From Leptospira ognonensis (lineage in GTDB: Bacteria; Spirochaetota; Leptospiria; Leptospirales; Leptospiraceae): a stretch of DNA of 64,000 nucleotides. Shown here piece by piece: positions 17,536 through 25,532 of the stretch (the stretch's first letter is position 1; every line of letters starts with the position of its first letter). The translations under genes were made by a program, and so were the position numbers. The stretch is taken from positions 62,001 through 126,000 of the forward strand of contig NZ_RQGD01000005.1 in NCBI RefSeq assembly GCF_004770745.1, in the 5' to 3' direction. The notes under the pieces were generated by a model that ran no database searches, was not told where the DNA came from, and was given only the letters and a program-made list of their open reading frames with translations.

Positions 17536-19629
17536 ATGAAACGTGTTCTCGTATTATCTATTCTTTTCAATTTGATTCCTTTTATTGAAATATATTCTCA
17601 GGGAAAAACAAAACCGAATCCAAAATCTCCTGTCTCGACAGAAACTAACAATAAAGAAGAGCCAATAAAAGTAGAAACGCCCGACGAAAACAAAACTCCT
17701 GAAAAATTACCAGAAGAAGATAGGTTTAAAGATCTAGACAATCAAAACGGAATCGTCGTTACAGGATCACGCGGAGAGCGCCGTTTGAAAGATTCAACTG
17801 TCGCAACAGAAGTCATATCTCGAAAACGAATCGAACAAACGGGTGCTAGAAATCTCGGTGAGGTTTTAGAGACACAACTTGGATTGAATGTCACACCTAA
17901 CGCGCTAGGTGGCTCTCAAGTTCAAATGCTCGGCCTTGATTCGAAGTATGTTCTTTTTTTAGTCGATGGACAAAGGATCGCGGGTAGATTAAACAATACA
18001 GTTGATTTAACACGCTTTAAAGTACAGAATATCGAACGGATTGAAATTGTAAAAGGATCTTCATCTGCTCTTTACGGTGCTGATGCCATAGGTGGTGTAA
18101 TCAATATCATCACAAGACAATCCGAAAAACCAGAGCACTACCAGTTTCGAGCAACTTACGGAAATGGACGAGAGCTGAATTATGGAACCCAAGGTGAAAA
18201 GAACATGATTGCCGATGTGGGTTTCCGAAACGAATTCGTTGCAGCCAGCTTTAATGGTGGTTATAACCAATCCGCTGGCTATGATCTAGATCCTACAACG
18301 AAATCAACGACTGGCAACGCCTTTCAAGACTCAAATCTCGGTGGTAATATGACTTTCAATCCCGATGGCCAATTGAAAGTAAAAACAGGGCTTTTTTATC
18401 TCAGTAGATTCCAACAAGGAATCATCTCTCAAAAATCTGGAGGTCTTTTTGATAGGTCCAATGCAACCAACGATTTTTTAGGTCTGGGCGCAATAGAATA
18501 TTCGTACGGAAAACGTAATATGATTTCCTTTAGAGGAAATTATGCTCGATGGGAAAATAAGTATAAATTAGACCAGCGTGCGTCAGACGAGCTAGATACC
18601 AAAGAACTTACAAACGATAAAACATCCCAAGGAACGATCCAATTGGATCATGAATTAAACGAAAGGCATATGCTTACAATGGGAATTGAATCTTATGCAA
18701 ATGAACTTGAATCAGACCGCTTAACACAAAGATTCGCTTATAGAACTAGAAGGGCCGTATTTCTTCAAGACGAATGGACTGCTTGGAAAAACGGAATCAT
18801 ATGGAGAATCATACCTGGAATTCGTCATGACGTTGATTCACAGTTTGGTGGCCAAACAACACCCAAAATCGCAACGCGCGTTGATCTAACCTCCCAGCTT
18901 GTTATACGTGCGAGCTACGGATTTGGTTTTAGACCTCCAACCTTTCAAGAACTCTACCTAAGATTTGAAAATCCTGGTGTAGGTTACGTTGTCGATGGCA
19001 ATTCTAAGTTAAGACCTGAGAAATCCAGAACGGTCAATGCGGATGTCGAATATAGTCCTCTAAAAAATCTAAGTTTTTCGTTTAGTATTTTCAGGAATGT
19101 CATTACCGATCTCATTCAGTACAATTATGGAACCACCTCCTCAGAATTTGCATCGTTCCAATTAACAAATATTAAGGAAGCCTATACGCGTGGTGCGGAA
19201 TTGGGCATGCGAACTCGCGCATTCAAATATGTTGCTTATGAATTGGGTTTGAATTATACCGACACACGAGATCTCACTTCTGATCGTCCGCTCGAAGGAA
19301 GAGCACGACACCAAGTTACAACCAATGTTTTTATCAATGCACCAATGGGCTGGGAGCTTGCTATTAGAACAAAGTGGATCGGTAAAAGACCTTTTTATTC
19401 AAGTACGAGTGATTTTGCTGGTTCGAGTACGACTTTGATTGAAGGTCAGAATAGCAATGTGACTTACGGAAAAGAATTTGCTCTAATTAACCTCAGATTA
19501 GAAAAAAAATTCTTCGAAGGTCGTATGTCTTTGTTTTTCGGAGTGGACAACCTACTCGATAAGTATGAGCTTACTTACAATCCGATACGACCAAGATTTT
19601 ATTATGGAGGAGTTCAAGCGCAATTTTAA
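17536..19629 (+). CDS. TonB-dependent outer-membrane receptor, probably for haem
   Basis: A 697-residue receptor. After a signal peptide (about 1-21) and a Pro/Glu/Lys-rich linker comes a plug domain at about 70-190, with [45 protein letters not shown] elements. A 22-strand-type barrel follows, ending in aromatic-rich strands and a terminal Phe. It would import its ligand with energy from the TonB/ExbBD complex, which is not encoded in this window. Haem is inferred from the adjacent HmuY-like gene, not from residues. The last 26 bases overlap the next gene. Confidence 0.9.
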   Translation: MKRVLVLSILFNLIPFIEIYSQGKTKPNPKSPVSTETNNKEEPIKVETPDENKTPEKLPEEDRFKDLDNQNGIVVTGSRGERRLKDSTVATEVISRKRIEQTGARNLGEVLETQLGLNVTPNALGGSQVQMLGLDSKYVLFLVDGQRIAGRLNNTVDLTRFKVQNIERIEIVKGSSSALYGADAIGGVINIITRQSEKPEHYQFRATYGNGRELNYGTQGEKNMIADVGFRNEFVAASFNGGYNQSAGYDLDPTTKSTTGNAFQDSNLGGNMTFNPDGQLKVKTGLFYLSRFQQGIISQKSGGLFDRSNATNDFLGLGAIEYSYGKRNMISFRGNYARWENKYKLDQRASDELDTKELTNDKTSQGTIQLDHELNERHMLTMGIESYANELESDRLTQRFAYRTRRAVFLQDEWTAWKNGIIWRIIPGIRHDVDSQFGGQTTPKIATRVDLTSQLVIRASYGFGFRPPTFQELYLRFENPGVGYVVDGNSKLRPEKSRTVNADVEYSPLKNLSFSFSIFRNVITDLIQYNYGTTSSEFASFQLTNIKEAYTRGAELGMRTRAFKYVAYELGLNYTDTRDLTSDRPLEGRARHQVTTNVFINAPMGWELAIRTKWIGKRPFYSSTSDFAGSSTTLIEGQNSNVTYGKEFALINLRLEKKFFEGRMSLFFGVDNLLDKYELTYNPIRPRFYYGGVQAQF

Positions 19630-20245
19630 GATAACAATTAGTATATTAGTACTTCAACTAATCTCTACACTTTCCGCCAATTCCTTGCTAGCGGAAGACA
19701 ATCGCCTTTCTCCAAAAGAATCAAAAATTCTGAAGGAAACTTTTAAGTATGCTGAAGATTTTGAAGCTAGGAAACTCAGAATCGATAAGAAAGCATATTT
19801 ACGTCATTCTAACTTTGAATCCATATTTAAATTTGGTTTTTCAGGTAGAAAGTTAGTTAACTGGATACAAACACGGATTAAAAGCTATTCAAGTGGTGCG
19901 ACAGGCGATTTTATCGCTTACTTTCAAAATGGTGAAGTCATTTTAGGAAAACAATTTTTTTCACTCAATAAACTCGATCGCTTTCTCACAATTTTACATG
20001 AAGCAAGACACGCTGACGGTAAAGAATTTACGCATGTGAACTGCCCAGATGATTTTCTATTTCTAAACCCAAGAGATATAAGGATATCACCAGCTAACAA
20101 AAAAGCCTGCGACTTCAGAACGGATGGGAGTTATGGAATCACTGCCTCTGTTTTATTTGAAATGGGAGCTTATGGCTATTTATCTTCACAAGAAACAGCA
20201 TATCGCTATAATTCCGAAATTTCGAGAATCCTTCCCGAAGAATAA
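19604..20245 (+). CDS. secreted HExxH-motif protein, putative zinc metallopeptidase
   Basis: A 213-residue protein starting at the ATG at 19604 within the receptor gene. A signal peptide lies at about 8-30. HEARH at 132-136, a Cys at 147 and an A-C-D at 168-170 followed by G-S-Y-G resemble a poorly known family of small bacterial proteins with the pattern HEARH-CP-ACD-GAYG. HExxH suggests zinc binding and peptidase activity, but no protease family was firmly recognised. As the fourth gene of the HmuY/TonB operon it could release haem from haemoproteins, which is inference only. Confidence 0.5.
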   Translation: MEEFKRNFKITISILVLQLISTLSANSLLAEDNRLSPKESKILKETFKYAEDFEARKLRIDKKAYLRHSNFESIFKFGFSGRKLVNWIQTRIKSYSSGATGDFIAYFQNGEVILGKQFFSLNKLDRFLTILHEARHADGKEFTHVNCPDDFLFLNPRDIRISPANKKACDFRTDGSYGITASVLFEMGAYGYLSSQETAYRYNSEISRILPEE

Positions 20246-20248
20246 ATC

Positions 20249-21034
20249 TCAGAACATAAAGACATAACTACATAAAATCTCTTGGTCGAATTTCATTTTC
20301 GATATCTCAATTCTAATTTCTTGATTTCGCTGAAGAGTATATCTCATTTTAAGAGAATTCACAAAATCATTTTGATTCCCTTGCACCGCATAATATTGAA
20401 ATCCGGATAAATATTGAAATTTTAAATTTCTCAATTCATACAAAACATTTAAAACAGCCTGTGGACCGATCCTCATAAAATCATTAAAATATGGATGAAA
20501 CTGAGATTTTACGCCTGCCATCACAGAAAAAATCAAAGTTCGTTTAGAATCTGCCATTTCGTTTTCAAAAGTGTAACCAATCAAAAAATCTCCGTTTAAC
20601 GGAGTGATTCTTTTTTTTTCATCACCTTCTAGATCAAATGCATTCGTTTTTTTAATTGTCGTTACACTTTCTAGCCCAACATCCAATCCGTAACTTTTCG
20701 ATTCACTAAAGCTTGAGTAAGGAGTCAAAGACATCATTCGGATGATACTGAATTTAGTAATCTCCAGTCGATTTTTTCCTTCATAATACCGCAAGGTCGC
20801 ATTCCCTTTACCTGATTCGGAATGGGGGACATAGCCTGTAGCTACATTGAGTAGGTCATGAGAATAAGGCCTGAATTGAAATTCTAAAAAATTTCCATAG
20901 CTAGAGTATCCGATGCCAGCATTAATTCTGCTAGGTGGGTGAGGTTCTAAATTTGCACTTGATTGTGCTAAAATGAAATCCGCATGAAACAATATAATCG
21001 TTAAGCAAAAACGAAAACTAAGTTTAAAAATCAA
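20249..21034 (-). CDS. stand-alone beta-barrel-like domain related to the C-terminus of Lnb/DUF4105 proteins
   Basis: A 261-residue protein with a signal peptide (about 1-23) and many alternating beta-strand patterns, ending in FMF. The mature start (PHPPSRINAGIGY, then LEFQFRPYSHDLLN, GYVP, SLTPYSSF) resembles from memory the region following the DUF4105/Lnb periplasmic domain in longer proteins of other bacteria (DUF7840-type). Here that N-terminal domain is absent and there is no room for it, because the ATG overlaps the stop of the upstream DUF3015 gene. It may form an outer-membrane barrel. The assignment rests on recalled motifs. Confidence 0.5.
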   Translation of the reverse strand: MIFKLSFRFCLTIILFHADFILAQSSANLEPHPPSRINAGIGYSSYGNFLEFQFRPYSHDLLNVATGYVPHSESGKGNATLRYYEGKNRLEITKFSIIRMMSLTPYSSFSESKSYGLDVGLESVTTIKKTNAFDLEGDEKKRITPLNGDFLIGYTFENEMADSKRTLIFSVMAGVKSQFHPYFNDFMRIGPQAVLNVLYELRNLKFQYLSGFQYYAVQGNQNDFVNSLKMRYTLQRNQEIRIEISKMKFDQEILCSYVFMF

Positions 21035-21525
21035 TAATTACAAGCGAGACTTAACTCGGGATCATTTCCAATTTCTTTTTTTAACGCCCCTAATAATAAA
21101 TTAGAATCTCTTCTGGTTTCTTTGGTAACAATCGTTTCAAATTTTCTTTTTGATAACATTCCTATCTGTTTTCCATGTGTAGGACAGCCGAGTAGCGAAG
21201 CAATGGCTTCGATACGTTCTCCCGTACCCTTCGCGAATTCTGATTCTAGTCCTACTTGGTTGAAATGTACGAAAACCTCTTGGGCTTTTTCTAATCGAAC
21301 GATACCATCATCTGTGCAATTGAGTGTTCCTGAAGTGATCCCAAAAGTTTGACTGGAAGTAGAAGCATTGGTTGTTGCAGCCAGGACCTGAGAGATGTCA
21401 TTTTTCCATGCCGGAATGAGAGATCCAAATCCGCACCCTGCCATCCCATAGCCCTTTGCCTGTCCTTGTGTAGAAAGAAGCAAAAGAGATATGATGACTA
21501 AGATCGTTTTTAGTTGAGAATTCAT
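21031..21525 (-). CDS. DUF3015 family periplasmic protein
   Basis: A 164-residue protein with a signal peptide at about 1-23, then K-G-Y-G-M-A-G-C-G-F-G-S and A-A-T-T-N-A-S-T-S-S-Q-T-F-G-I-T-S-G-T-x-N-C. This pattern is characteristic of DUF3015. Four Cys in the mature part may form disulphides. The family has no known function. It overlaps the downstream barrel-like gene by four bases, so the two are very likely co-translated. Confidence 0.78.
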   Translation of the reverse strand: MNSQLKTILVIISLLLLSTQGQAKGYGMAGCGFGSLIPAWKNDISQVLAATTNASTSSQTFGITSGTLNCTDDGIVRLEKAQEVFVHFNQVGLESEFAKGTGERIEAIASLLGCPTHGKQIGMLSKRKFETIVTKETRRDSNLLLGALKKEIGNDPELSLACNY

Positions 21526-21532
21526 GCGGATC

Positions 21533-21754
21533 TCAGAATAAAAATTCCGACTTTTCTGACACGTCTCGGGAAGCGCCAGAAAATAGAATCTTTCCTTTGA
21601 AGTCTACAACCGCCCAACTTGTTGGATCCGGTTGTTCTAAAAGACTCATACTTTCTATCAACTTACTGGCATGCTGTTCTATTTTTTTATGAAGGAATGG
21701 GAAGGGAGCAATCGACGATTCTGTAGTTTGGTTTTTCTTTTCAATTGAAAGCAT
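21533..21754 (-). CDS. possible small protein upstream of the DUF3015 gene
   Basis: A 73-residue frame starting at an ATG (21752-21754) with a weak purine-rich stretch (CGGGAAA) before it. The sequence looks protein-like, with W-A-V-V-D-F-K-G-K-I-L-F-S-G near the C-terminus, but I do not recognise it. It ends 7 bases before DUF3015 on the same strand, which fits a first gene of that operon. It could also be a chance frame in an otherwise empty stretch. Confidence 0.35.
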   Translation of the reverse strand: MLSIEKKNQTTESSIAPFPFLHKKIEQHASKLIESMSLLEQPDPTSWAVVDFKGKILFSGASRDVSEKSEFLF

Positions 21755-21947
21755 GCATTTTTCCCGAGTAGATGATGTTATAGGAATCGGCTGACCTACA
21801 GCATTGACTAAAGCGTAAAAACCTGCAATTTTCAGTCAATCAAGAGACATAATTTTTTATTAGATTTTGCGACCTGCGACGGTGCCAATTTTTGCTTTCA
21901 TTGACTCGGCAAGCTTGACTAAAAACCCTAGCAACAGAGGAAGACCA

Positions 21948-22871
21948 TTGCCTACACCACAGATCAACCTATTCAAAAAGTCCAATCCGCTCCTGGGAAA
22001 GGTGATTTCTAACGTTTGTCTAACTCCTGCCCCGGAAAAAGCGAAACGTCCCCGTTCAGAAGGTGAATCGGCTGTCCACAGAATTACCATTTCTCTCAAC
22101 CATGATACCTATCCGTACCTGATCGGGCAGAGTGCTGGCGTCATTCCACCAGGAAACGACCCAGCCAAAGTGGAAAAAGGCTCACCTGATACCAGCTATA
22201 CCATCCGACTTTACTCGATAGCTTCCCCTTCTCATAGCTTTGGGCAAACAAAGGACAAGATCGAATTTGTGATTAAGAGAGACAATGTATATGATGGTGA
22301 GGGAAACATTGTTCATAGAGGTGTGTGCTCGAATTACATGTGTGATCTCAAACCTGGAGAAGAAGTCATATTAACAGGTCCAGCCGGTAAAAAATTCATT
22401 CTGCCTCAGTCGGATTTTGATGGTGATTTTTTCTTTTGTGCTACGGGCACGGGAGTTGCTCCATTTTTTGGCATGGTGGAGGAACTACTTGAACACAAGC
22501 TATTTCGTTTCCAGGGCAATATCTATCTAATCTACGGCGCTCCGTATTCGGATGAAATTGTCCTTCGTGACTATTTTGAGAAAATGCAGGCAAAACACTC
22601 GAATTTTAAATTCATTACAGCCATTAGCCGCGAAGAAAAAAATTCTTTTGATGGAGGCAAAATGTACATCTCACACCGATTGCGAGAACTTAGCGATACG
22701 ATCGAGACCTCTCTTGCAAAGAACGCAAAGATCTATATTTGTGGTGGCCCGAAGGGGATGGAAAAAGGTGTGATTGATGAAGTGATGGCAGCCGTTAAAA
22801 CCTCGTTGCCTTATGAAGAGTTTAAGAAAGAATTAGAAGTAAAAGAACAACTATTTGTGGAGACTTACTAA
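21948..22871 (+). CDS. plant-type ferredoxin-NADP(+) reductase
   Basis: A 307-residue flavoenzyme that moves electrons between NADPH and ferredoxin in the cytoplasm. It is very like the leptospiral plastidic-type [12 protein letters not shown] binds [16 protein letters not shown] follows, GTGVAPF and [11 protein letters not shown] contact NADP, and the protein ends in the VETY typical of plastid-type enzymes, whose last Tyr stacks on the flavin. The frame is open from a TTG at 21867, but the TTG at 21948 follows AGAGGAAG and gives an N-terminus ([12 protein letters not shown]) matching the leptospiral enzyme, so I prefer it. The stop is one base before the next gene. Confidence 0.93.
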   Translation: MPTPQINLFKKSNPLLGKVISNVCLTPAPEKAKRPRSEGESAVHRITISLNHDTYPYLIGQSAGVIPPGNDPAKVEKGSPDTSYTIRLYSIASPSHSFGQTKDKIEFVIKRDNVYDGEGNIVHRGVCSNYMCDLKPGEEVILTGPAGKKFILPQSDFDGDFFFCATGTGVAPFFGMVEELLEHKLFRFQGNIYLIYGAPYSDEIVLRDYFEKMQAKHSNFKFITAISREEKNSFDGGKMYISHRLRELSDTIETSLAKNAKIYICGGPKGMEKGVIDEVMAAVKTSLPYEEFKKELEVKEQLFVETY

Positions 22872-22872
22872 G

Positions 22873-23094
22873 ATGCCAAAAACAGGAATCATCAAAGATA
22901 TTGATAAAGGACGTGGAGAAATTGTTCGGGTTGAAATTTCTGAATTTAAAGGACAAACTCTCTTTAACATCCGAGTTTGGTATACAGACGCTAATGGAGA
23001 ATACAAACCGACCCAGAAGGGGATCGCTCTATCTCCGACTATCATCGCAGAACTGAAGGAAGCGATTGAAGAAGCTGAACGCTGGTTAGCCTAA
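22873..23094 (+). CDS. PC4/YdbC-like single-stranded DNA-binding protein
   Basis: A 73-residue protein of the transcriptional coactivator p15 (PC4) family. The beta-strands with the pattern [10 protein letters not shown] and L-F-N-I-R-V-W-Y, then a KPTQKGIAL turn and the C-terminal helix, give the usual fold, which dimerises and binds single-stranded nucleic acid. The ATG at 22873 follows the FNR stop by one base, so they are probably one transcript. It converges on the VWA-STAS gene with only four bases between the stops. Confidence 0.85.
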   Translation: MPKTGIIKDIDKGRGEIVRVEISEFKGQTLFNIRVWYTDANGEYKPTQKGIALSPTIIAELKEAIEEAERWLA

Positions 23095-23098
23095 CAGT

Positions 23099-24745
23099 CT
23101 AGTTATTTTCTTCGCCTTCTTTTGCAAAGATGATTCTTTGTAAAGACTCTCGAGCTTCCACCATAGATTCAGCGACTCTGATATGGTTGTACAATCGGGT
23201 GATTTCGAAAACTTTCCGCACGGAATCCCGAAGGTTGCACGTGATGAACTCCCCGCCTCTTCTTCGCAACCAACCAACAATCTGAATCAAAGTCCCAATG
23301 GCCGAAGAATCGATATGAGCGGTCTCCACCATATCAAAGATCATATACCTAAATCCTTCCTCTAATTTTTTCTCAACCATAGACTTTATTTCTGGACATT
23401 TATAAAGATCGATATCGCCGATTGTCTTATATTCAAAAATTTCATCATGGAGTTTGACACCCTTAAGATCTATCTTCTCAGGACCTCTCGCGATAAAAGA
23501 AGAACCTGCAAAAATATGTTTAGTCAGATTATTAACCTTCTCTTGAATTTTTGTGTCCATTGCAAGAAGTCGCGTTAAAACAGATCCAAGTGCGTTAGGT
23601 GAATATTGTTTATTTGTTTCCACATCCTGTATGAGGCCGGCTAAGATACTTCGGGCTTGGTCAATATTACCTAATCTAACTTCTTCCGTAATCTGTTTGA
23701 TGCCTCGTGCTGCATTCAAAATCACGATCTCGACTAAAACATCTGGATCTTGTTTGCCTTTGGTAGTTGAATACGATATCGAAATTTCGGATTCAATACT
23801 CTCCAATTTCATTTTATTCAATAAATTATAATAAGTAACTTTGGCCTTATACAATGGGCCATCTATTTTCTGTAAGGTCTCATCAATTTCTAATTTGATT
23901 ACTAGACTTTTTAAATCATCCGATCGAAGATCACCTAACTGAATATTTACTTTCTGCCTAGAAAGGCTTTTCGCGTTTCCATGAAATTCATCAATTTCTT
24001 CAAAAATTTGATAAGAAAAATCATTCATTAATTCTATAAATTGCACACCAGGAGCAAACTCTAAATTTACGTCAATCGCCTGGGCATATAATGCGCCTAT
24101 ATCTCCGAATTCACGAAAAAAGATATCCGATGCCATTTCTGGATTGTCTACAAAATAGAAATTTCCTCCGCCCACTTTCGCGATTTCCATAAGAATCGCT
24201 TCATTAAAGTCATCACCCACACCAATTGTCGTTGTCGAGATTCCTCTCGAAAAATGGTCTTTCGCAATTTGTATAAGATCGGCTGGTTCTTTGATACCCG
24301 ATGTTGGATTGCCGTCTGTAAGTAAGATGACTCGTTTGTATGCGTTTGGGATGTTTGCGGATTCTATAGACCGAAGTGCAGAAAGCCAGCCACCACTTAG
24401 ATTTGTGGATGTAGCCACCTGAATGTTTTTGATTCTATCTGTTACGGATATCTTTTCGGTAAGATTGGTCAATGGTTGGATGATTTGTACATCGGCAGAA
24501 TAAGCGATGATAGATAATGAGTCATGTCTCGTGAGCCAATTGACTAAAGCACAAGAAGCCTCAATGACGGACTCGATTTTTTCACCTTTCATCGACCAAC
24601 TCTTGTCGATCGCTAAACCAATTACAATCGGTTGTCTTTCCGTTAAAGCTGGATTAGGTGGAGTCCTGAGCCTTAAGAGTAAATGATTTTCCTGCTTTTC
24701 ACCGGTAACTATGTTTGGATATTCAAGTTTGCCTTCAACTTGCAT
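23099..24745 (-). CDS. von Willebrand A domain protein fused to a STAS domain
   Basis: A 548-residue protein without a signal peptide or membrane segment, so probably cytoplasmic. Residues about 40-215 form a VWA domain with an intact metal-ion site, DKSWS at 47-51, and a later LLTDGNPTSG. A beta-rich middle and a helical segment follow. The last 110 residues are a STAS domain like SpoIIAA anti-anti-sigma factors, with AHIDSSAIGTLIQIV around the phospho-acceptor Ser. STAS domains are switched by serine kinases and phosphatases. No kinase or sigma factor gene lies beside it. Confidence 0.82.
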   Translation of the reverse strand: MQVEGKLEYPNIVTGEKQENHLLLRLRTPPNPALTERQPIVIGLAIDKSWSMKGEKIESVIEASCALVNWLTRHDSLSIIAYSADVQIIQPLTNLTEKISVTDRIKNIQVATSTNLSGGWLSALRSIESANIPNAYKRVILLTDGNPTSGIKEPADLIQIAKDHFSRGISTTTIGVGDDFNEAILMEIAKVGGGNFYFVDNPEMASDIFFREFGDIGALYAQAIDVNLEFAPGVQFIELMNDFSYQIFEEIDEFHGNAKSLSRQKVNIQLGDLRSDDLKSLVIKLEIDETLQKIDGPLYKAKVTYYNLLNKMKLESIESEISISYSTTKGKQDPDVLVEIVILNAARGIKQITEEVRLGNIDQARSILAGLIQDVETNKQYSPNALGSVLTRLLAMDTKIQEKVNNLTKHIFAGSSFIARGPEKIDLKGVKLHDEIFEYKTIGDIDLYKCPEIKSMVEKKLEEGFRYMIFDMVETAHIDSSAIGTLIQIVGWLRRRGGEFITCNLRDSVRKVFEITRLYNHIRVAESMVEARESLQRIIFAKEGEENN

Positions 24746-24821
24746 GACTTTTAGAAATTAGTTATATTTTAACTTTTCGCAAGAACAATTTATGATTTCC
24801 TGTCATAGAAAGGAACAATCC

Positions 24822-25532
24822 ATGTTTGGTAAAATTCACGAAATTTACGACTCTATCTCAGGAGAGGGTATCTCACAAGGCATTCCGACACAATTTATAC
24901 GCTTCGCTGGTTGTTCCCTAAGATGTGGGAAAGTAGGAGATAAAAAACTTTGGTGTGATACTCCTTATGCGTTAGGACCAGAACAGGGTGAGCATAAATC
25001 TTTAGAAGAGATTCTCGCACAATTATTACAAAACGATCCTCACCATCAAAAACAGATCATCATTACGGGAGGCGAACCTCTCGAGGGTAAGAACGGACTT
25101 CTGACGCGATCCCTTTCTGATCATATTTATAGGTTTCGCATTCAGGAACAATTCCCCTATCCCGCATCCCGCATAGAGACGAACGGAAAAGAGGAAATCG
25201 ACGAAAAACCAAGTCGAGTTTTTACAATGGATTACAAATTGCCCGGATCGGGCATGGAAAGCGAGATGCATATAGAAAATTTCGAGATTCTAAAAAAGAG
25301 ACATAATTCTCTTGACGAAATCAAGTTCGTGATTCGAGATAGAATCGATTTTCAAAGAAGTTTGGAAATTCTTCACGAGAAAAAACCCGATACAAACATT
25401 CTATTTTCGCCTGTTCATGAAGATCTGGATGCAAAAGAACTAGTGGAATGGCTTAAAGTGGCAAACCCACCTAAGTCTCGTTTGTCATTACAAATACATA
25501 AGTTTCTCTGGGGTAATAAAAAAGGAGTTTGA
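24822..25532 (+). CDS. radical SAM protein, 7-carboxy-7-deazaguanine synthase (QueE)-like
   Basis: A 236-residue protein. The ATG at 24822 follows AAAGGAAC, so I prefer it to the ATG at 24792. The start [14 protein letters not shown], then a cluster with Cys31, Cys35 and Cys45, then [10 protein letters not shown], match QueE, which makes the 7-deazaguanine core of queuosine and archaeosine precursors from carboxytetrahydropterin. The cluster spacing CX3CX9C differs from the common CX3CX2C by an insert, as seen in some QueE branches. The stop overlaps the ATG of the SNF2 helicase gene by one base. Confidence 0.75.
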   Translation: MFGKIHEIYDSISGEGISQGIPTQFIRFAGCSLRCGKVGDKKLWCDTPYALGPEQGEHKSLEEILAQLLQNDPHHQKQIIITGGEPLEGKNGLLTRSLSDHIYRFRIQEQFPYPASRIETNGKEEIDEKPSRVFTMDYKLPGSGMESEMHIENFEILKKRHNSLDEIKFVIRDRIDFQRSLEILHEKKPDTNILFSPVHEDLDAKELVEWLKVANPPKSRLSLQIHKFLWGNKKGV

